NCBI GenBank assembly: GCA_964247055.1
Contig: OZ176050.1
Span: forward strand, 7,936,001-8,000,000
Length of the DNA: 64,000 bases
Direction: 5' to 3'
Origin: Paragordius varius
Lineage: Eukaryota > Nematomorpha
Below are positions 59,601 to 64,000 of the stretch, piece by piece (position 1 is the stretch's first letter; the number at the start of each line of letters is the position of its first letter). The position numbers and the translations under genes are program-made. Below the pieces are notes generated by a model. That model worked only from the letters and a program-made list of their open reading frames with translations, ran no database searches and was not told the DNA's origin.

Positions 59601-61508
59601 AAAACATACAGTGAGCACTTGTACTATATTTAATTTCATCGCCGCTGTCCTCATAATACATTTGATTTTTGGAAGCTTCACAATTGCGATTTCCTCTGAC
59701 ATTGAATAATTGATCCGGTTTCTGACATCCACAACAATATCCCTTTTGATATCAGAACAGGATATAATTATAATTTTCTAACATATGATTTCCACACTTT
59801 AACTCAAGTATAAATAATTTAAAATAGTTTACTTAATTGCAATTATATACTATTTATAATTTTATATTATAACAGGTATAATATCGATTCTTTAAACCCA
59901 TTATTCATACCCAACTTTCCACATACCTTTTTTTTCATCCAAATTTTTGATTCACTACGAAATAATTTTAAATAATTGTTTTTATGTATAATTATTATCA
60001 TAATAATAATAAATTTATGTTAAATTAATCAAAATCCTATCTTTTAAAATTTATAAAATTCATAACATTGCATCCATGCTTAATGAGTGAATTAAAACAA
60101 ATCAATCAAACACCTGACTGTCGGGTATAATGTGTCCGTCATCATACTGATAACCACATGTGGGTTGATCGCCTTGACTCACGCATCCACTATAATTTAA
60201 GGAATTATCTTTGTGAAGCACATATTCACGCGGTTTACTATTAACATTCTGTCAAAAAATAATTCATCAGTAATATACATTCAAAAAATGTTAAATTGTG
60301 TATCCGCGGCCGTAGAAGTGCTTTGTAGCCCAGATTTATTTATAATGGTTTTTTATTAATTTTGAGTATAAATATACGAAAATGTGCCAAACAGCTATGA
60401 ACTTTTTATCGGTATTAACAAGCCCTTGATAATAAATTTTATTTGTGACTGACTCTTTAAATTTGTTCCTGAGCACTACTGATGTATATGATTTTATAAT
60501 TCGTTAAATTTGAATAAAAACATATTAGTAAAACTCACATAGAGATAGTTTAAGGGATAAACGATGCGGGTCGGTTCAATAACTAGCCTTAAAATAATGG
60601 GTGTTAACAGAAGTACTATACGATTCATAGCTTTATCAAACACATGTCTTATCTTGGCATATTGAGTGATTGTTTCTGTCTAAAAAGGTAGAGTTTTGAT
60701 TAAATAATTTATATGTTTTCTTCAAATATATTGAAAAATTCATATATTAATTTAGGAATAATAATGATGATACAACTCTAAAATTTCTAATGGGACATCA
60801 TCTAAGCGTTAAGCCTTTTTAATAAAAAATTTTTATTCCTCGTTCAATTAATATTTGATTGGGCTAGCACGTATTGTAATATAACCTATGAAATGGCAAT
60901 CGACCACGGTTTTAGGTTAATTAATAAATGAAATAATAAAAGTGATTTTGTATTCTTTGGAGGAGAAAAGGATGAAAAGATGCCTATATTTGATTTAAAA
61001 AATAATCTCAAAAACCAGAGAAAAACCCTACATGCCTTTGTTCTCTGCAAAACTTACCCTATTCCCTTTTTTAAGGCCTAATGCCATACGTATAAAATTT
61101 AACCAATAATTGAAAAAAGCTTTATGATATAAAAAATTGAATTTTACAACAAAATATATATCAATTTTATAGTCTATAATTATAACCTTATTTAGCAAAA
61201 ATTAACAAAACATTTTATATTATATGTGTTTTGAACTTATAAAAACATACAGTAGGTCCTGGATTATGATAAAATATTTCAATTTCAATGTCCAAATTTT
61301 TGGAACAAGGTTGGGATGATTGGTGACGTAACTCTTGGAGCAATCTGTTTTTTTGATAAAATGTCGTTTTTTCTGACAAAATTTTGTATAAAAATTTTCT
61401 TTGGAGTGCTTCGTAATCCATATTCTTTTGACTACTCAAATTATGATAATTCGAGATCGACCGGCATTCGTGTAATATTGCTTTGGTATAAATGTTTACA
61501 GATGACAT
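53679..61508 (-). CDS. HAP2: HAP2/GCS1 gamete membrane fusion protein
   Basis: Exons read on the minus strand: (start to) 61251, 60679-60539, 60248-60114, 59742-59588, 57797-57623, 57279 to about 57060, 55911-55869, 55612-55353, 55008-54749, 54719-54625, 54480-54243, 53818-53679; about 700 residues, the usual length. HAP2 is the sperm-side class II fusogen that merges gamete membranes. Diagnostic parts: GCVSQGDQPTCGYQYDDG, GYCCGCQKPDQ, FNVRGNRNC and SAHCMFYNDLWYATYDI, the Cys-rich HAP2-GCS1 core that includes the fusion-loop region with its conserved Arg. Domain III follows (VTNRGIVELGLTLTLNSCSH), then FWIKIGEICVCEHLCKC, one transmembrane helix (FRFGLAALITIIGLTLL) and a short cytoplasmic tail ending at TAA 53679. 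Unresolved: the signal-peptide exon, so the first ATG at 61508 is provisional, and the 3' edge of the 57279 exon. Exon 1 has an unusual insert of about 45 residues before CSKNLDIEIEI. Confidence 0.92.
54115..54210. mobile_element. Miniature hairpin element in a HAP2 intron
   Basis: CAGCGTATGGTAACAAAA at the left is answered by TTTGTTATGCCATACGCTACTG at the right; about 96 bp in all. It lies in the HAP2 intron 53819-54242. It is probably a miniature DNA transposon. Confidence 0.5.
57867..59340. mobile_element. Foldback transposon with 21-bp tandem repeats in both arms
   Basis: A large palindrome. Both ends read AGATATACCATTTCCCAG inward and are flanked by TTAA (57863-57866 and 59341-59344), a likely target duplication. 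Each arm begins with a minisatellite of 21-bp units (core GACTGGGAAAACG then TTTCGATT or TTTTTATT): about 10 units at 57895-58105 and 11-12 units, inverted, at 59080-59325. Inside these, about 200 bp of unique sequence (58135-58337) is repeated inverted at 58860-59070. The centre contains a hAT-type miniature element. It occupies about 1.47 kb of the 1.79-kb HAP2 intron 57798-59587. TTAA suggests mobilisation by a TTAA-specific transposase (piggyBac-like), but no coding part is present. Confidence 0.85.
58465..58749. mobile_element. Non-autonomous hAT element nested in the foldback element
   Basis: The ends resemble CAGGGGTGTCCAAC: left GGGTGCCCAACGCGGAGTGC, right GGTTGGACACCCCTG, with GCGGCCC blocks inside both ends (GTGCGGCCCACT and GCGGCCCGCG). 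It lies in the centre of the element at 57867-59340, so it inserted later. Confidence 0.7.
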
Positions 61509-62405
61509 AACAATAGAATATTCTACAATTTTTGTAATTTTAATTAATCCAGGCTTTGTTCCATCACAATAAGCCCATCAACAAGTATAATATTCTAATC
61601 CACAAACTTATCTACGGAAGTCAATTACTGCTTTTTTATCCAATAATTGCGTTGATATTGCCTTATTAATTATTAATTTTATAAAAAAATATTTTCGCCA
61701 TTTTTGCAAAACAGAATTAAACCTAGAAGAACACGCTTCTTGTATTTTAAATGGTTGATATCATATTTAAATCCACATTGTACAAACTTAAAATGTAGGA
61801 CTCTAAATGCGCCATCTGAAGGGCTTCTTAAGTCTTGAAACTCATGTAGAAAAAAACCACCACCAAATTAGTTTTCTAATGGGTGGTTCGCAAATTAGAA
61901 CACGAACCAGGTTAGTTCCCTTTTATACCTCGCTCCTGTTGAGATGTAAGATAGATGACTACCTTTTTACTAGTCATTAACTGCTACTTTTATCTGACTT
62001 GCGCTTACGTAATTTGTTGTTATTTATTTAAACATAAAATATTAATTTGATAAAACTAACTCATGTTAAATTATGTCTATTTTGTTGGCACCAAACAAAT
62101 TTTTTAAATCAATTGAAAATAATAGGAATTATCATTATACACTAAATAACTTATCAGTTTAACTATTAGTAAAACATTGTGCAAAAAATATCAAAACGTA
62201 TTTTATCCCAAAAAGAGATAAAAATTGGCGATCACACATAAATAGTCTGCGCATAAAGGCGTTTTATTGTAAACTGCTATGGTTGCTAATAAATTTATTA
62301 ATATATAGAACTTAAATGCTTTTTGTATGACAATACATCACAGATGGGGAATAGTTAATAATTTTGCTTAATTTAAAGTATATGTATACATTTTCCAATT
62401 AAAAA
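61509..62405. other. Spacer between HAP2 and the next minus-strand gene
   Basis: It should hold the HAP2 signal-peptide exon and promoter; I could not identify that exon. About 61876-61905 has a small imperfect hairpin (GGTTCG ... CGAACC). The right end is the 3' flank of the gene ending at 62406. Confidence 0.35.
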
Positions 62406-64000
62406 TTATTTTCTCCATTTTTTATATGTGATATTGGGACTAGTAGTTTGATTAATTGTTGTTTCAGGTGTTATCCTTTTTCGGCTCATTACATTGTTAG
62501 TTGGTGCTTCAATAATGTTGGACTTGCAAACTTTGTCCTTTTCACTTTCTAAAACGTTTTTTTCCACATTGAGCGATTCTTGCATTGTTGCCTTTCGAAT
62601 TTGTCCCATATCCCCAGTGGAGGAACATGAAATCGGTAAATTCTCCCTGTTTAAGTTTTTATTTAATGGCGAGGAATCAAAATTTTGTGGAGCAAATGGA
62701 ATTGAATTGCCCATATTTTGCAGAGTATGCAAGTATAATAGCGATTGTTCTACATTTGGCTGTATGGTGTTGGGTACTGTCGAAAAACTTGATAACGGGG
62801 TTCGTAGAGCAGGGTTCGATAATTGAGATAATGTTTGTTGGGCTGCGTGATTTTTCAAGAAATTTGCATACATTTGATTAAAAAAATGGTGGGCCATCTG
62901 TCCTTTAGGGTCTGCATTGATTATATTTTCATTATTTTTTAGTGATGAAGTTGACTCCTGACTTCTGTCGTAAAATTGTGGATTAGAAGATGACAACGTA
63001 GTTGGGATAGGAGGAGGCCTTGTTGATAATGAAGGATTATTTTTGCTAAGCATGTTAATAATAACATCTAAACTAGGTTGACTTTCAGCCACTTGTTCTG
63101 ACATTGATAACTGATTTTTAGGGTTTGTAATTAGAGGCGGCTTCCTTGATATGTCAGAGCTTGTTTTAGGTGCAATATAATTTTCCGAAGGAAGAGTATG
63201 CGATGGAAAACATGTATTTTGTTTTGCAGAGTATTCATCCAACTTTCTATTCCACTGATTGGTGTTTGTAGCCGAGGCCAGAAGCATAGCATGGTGCTGT
63301 TGTTGATATGCGGCAGCTGCAGCCATCAAAGAATTGTAATAATATAACATGGGCGCTGTTTGAGGAGGCGGTACAAAAGATGTCCCATACCCGCCGACCG
63401 ATGGAATGTGTGGAAAAGTTGGATTGATTGCAGATTTCGCTGGTGGTTGTATCATAGTTTCAGCCACATTAGGCGATGAAAACATCTGAGCATAGGTTGA
63501 TAACCACGGGTTCATCATAGGTATGGAGGGGACTGTTGGTGGTCCCATAAAGGGATTACTTGCGCACATCAATGGCCCATAATGCATGTAGTATAGGTAA
63601 TAATCAAAAAGCTCTCGTGGAAGATTTTTGTATAAGCGAGGGGAAGTGGTAGACGAATCGCTACTAGGACGAGGAGGGCCCGATCCTTTGACATCAGAGC
63701 CAGACGAAGTCACTGTTTGATGTCCACAAACGTATTTATCTATAAAAGATGGCTTTGATGTATCTTTTAATGGCAGATGTCCCATATTGTTTATAGATGG
63801 TTCTCTCTGTGACATAGAAACAGTACTGGTTTTAAAATGTGATATTGTTTTAATATTCGATTTCGGCCATTCCAATTTATCAGTGACTTTTAAAGCGGAC
63901 GAACAAGGAGGATTAAGCGTCGATGTGACTAAATCAAAGTCCATATTATGTAGCTTTAATGAATTTAACCACTTTTGTCTCCTTACAGATGAGGCATAAC
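62406..64000 (-). CDS. C-terminal part of a low-complexity, probably regulatory protein (partial)
   Basis: The minus-strand frame stays open from the window edge (64000) to TAA at 62406-62408. The first ATG in the frame is at 63944, but upstream codons (SSVRRQKWLNSLKLHN) look coding, so this is probably the last exon of a gene that begins outside the window. The visible 530 residues are Ser/Pro/Asn/Gln-rich, with PPRPSSDSSTTSPR, an aromatic/Met-rich block (LFDYYLYYMHYGPLMCA), an Ala run followed by YQQQHHAMLLAS, and a basic end, YKKWRK. This is the composition of disordered regions of transcription factors or co-regulators. No domain can be named. The DNA-binding part, if any, would be upstream. 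Confidence 0.6.
   Translation of the reverse strand, partial: YASSVRRQKWLNSLKLHNMDFDLVTSTLNPPCSSALKVTDKLEWPKSNIKTISHFKTSTVSMSQREPSINNMGHLPLKDTSKPSFIDKYVCGHQTVTSSGSDVKGSGPPRPSSDSSTTSPRLYKNLPRELFDYYLYYMHYGPLMCASNPFMGPPTVPSIPMMNPWLSTYAQMFSSPNVAETMIQPPAKSAINPTFPHIPSVGGYGTSFVPPPQTAPMLYYYNSLMAAAAAYQQQHHAMLLASATNTNQWNRKLDEYSAKQNTCFPSHTLPSENYIAPKTSSDISRKPPLITNPKNQLSMSEQVAESQPSLDVIINMLSKNNPSLSTRPPPIPTTLSSSNPQFYDRSQESTSSLKNNENIINADPKGQMAHHFFNQMYANFLKNHAAQQTLSQLSNPALRTPLSSFSTVPNTIQPNVEQSLLYLHTLQNMGNSIPFAPQNFDSSPLNKNLNRENLPISCSSTGDMGQIRKATMQESLNVEKNVLESEKDKVCKSNIIEAPTNNVMSRKRITPETTINQTTSPNITYKKWRK

Noticed and set aside
53679-61508. HAP2 locus as an old viral class II fusion-protein insertion
   Set aside because: The gene has about 12 phased exons, a domain order typical of eukaryotic HAP2 and no flanking viral genes. 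It is a host gene that shares its fold with viral fusogens.
1-64000. Firm species or phylum call from base composition and intron size
   Set aside because: Dicyemids, myxozoans and other reduced lineages could fit parts of the evidence; no rRNA or mitochondrial marker is in the window.

Overview
This is animal-type nuclear DNA, strongly AT-rich, using the standard genetic code (TAA, TAG and TGA all act as stops). It carries eight recognisable host genes and one or two unrecognised ones. Several genes are metazoan-like: Nup62, SURF1, sepiapterin-reductase-like, GPCPD1, SYAP1, carnosine-dipeptidase-like and HAP2. The striking trait is intron size. When exons are joined by homology, many GT-AG introns are only 20-30 nt long, yet others in the same genes are 0.3-5.6 kb and filled with transposable elements. 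Tiny introns of this class are known in dicyemid mesozoans and a few other reduced lineages. A dicyemid or another reduced parasitic animal (a myxozoan was also considered) is a guess from intron size and base composition; nothing here fixes the species.

Layout: 1-2868, repeats. 2869-4494 (-) and 6391-7992 (+), two divergent intronless secreted M20 dipeptidase paralogues. 8134-16351 (-), SYAP1-like BSD-domain gene in six exons; a palindromic Harbinger remnant sits in its 5.6-kb intron and a LINE remnant in its 1.5-kb intron. 16656-18994, decayed hAT transposon. 18995-27258, gene-poor, with two short non-autonomous elements. 27259-28917 (+), unrecognised N-terminally anchored protein. 29150-31335, a repeat element with inverted ends. 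32943-33926 (+), sepiapterin-reductase-like protein that lacks the catalytic Tyr. 33927-37190, miniature transposons and a diverged repeat copy. 37191-42988 (+), GPCPD1. 43105-45417 (-), SURF1, complete. 45445-53151 (+), Nup62, complete, with its start codon only 27 bp from that of SURF1. 53679-about 61508 (-), HAP2/GCS1 gamete fusogen in about 12 exons. 62406-64000 (-), C-terminal part of a low-complexity, probably regulatory protein that runs off the window.

The genes do not form one pathway. They cover peptide breakdown outside the cell (M20 pair), phospholipid turnover (GPCPD1), respiratory-chain assembly (SURF1), nuclear transport (Nup62) and gamete fusion (HAP2). Gene ends are tightly packed where no transposon intervenes: 141 bp between M20-B and SYAP1, 116 bp between GPCPD1 and SURF1, 27 bp between the SURF1 and Nup62 starts. 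Length variation is therefore mostly transposon load inside introns and a few spacers. The least ordinary structures are the tiny introns, the SURF1/Nup62 head-to-head start, and a foldback element with 21-bp tandem repeats in both arms that makes up most of one HAP2 intron.

Exon coordinates below come from reading splice sites and frames by eye and from remembered family sequences. No search or alignment was run.
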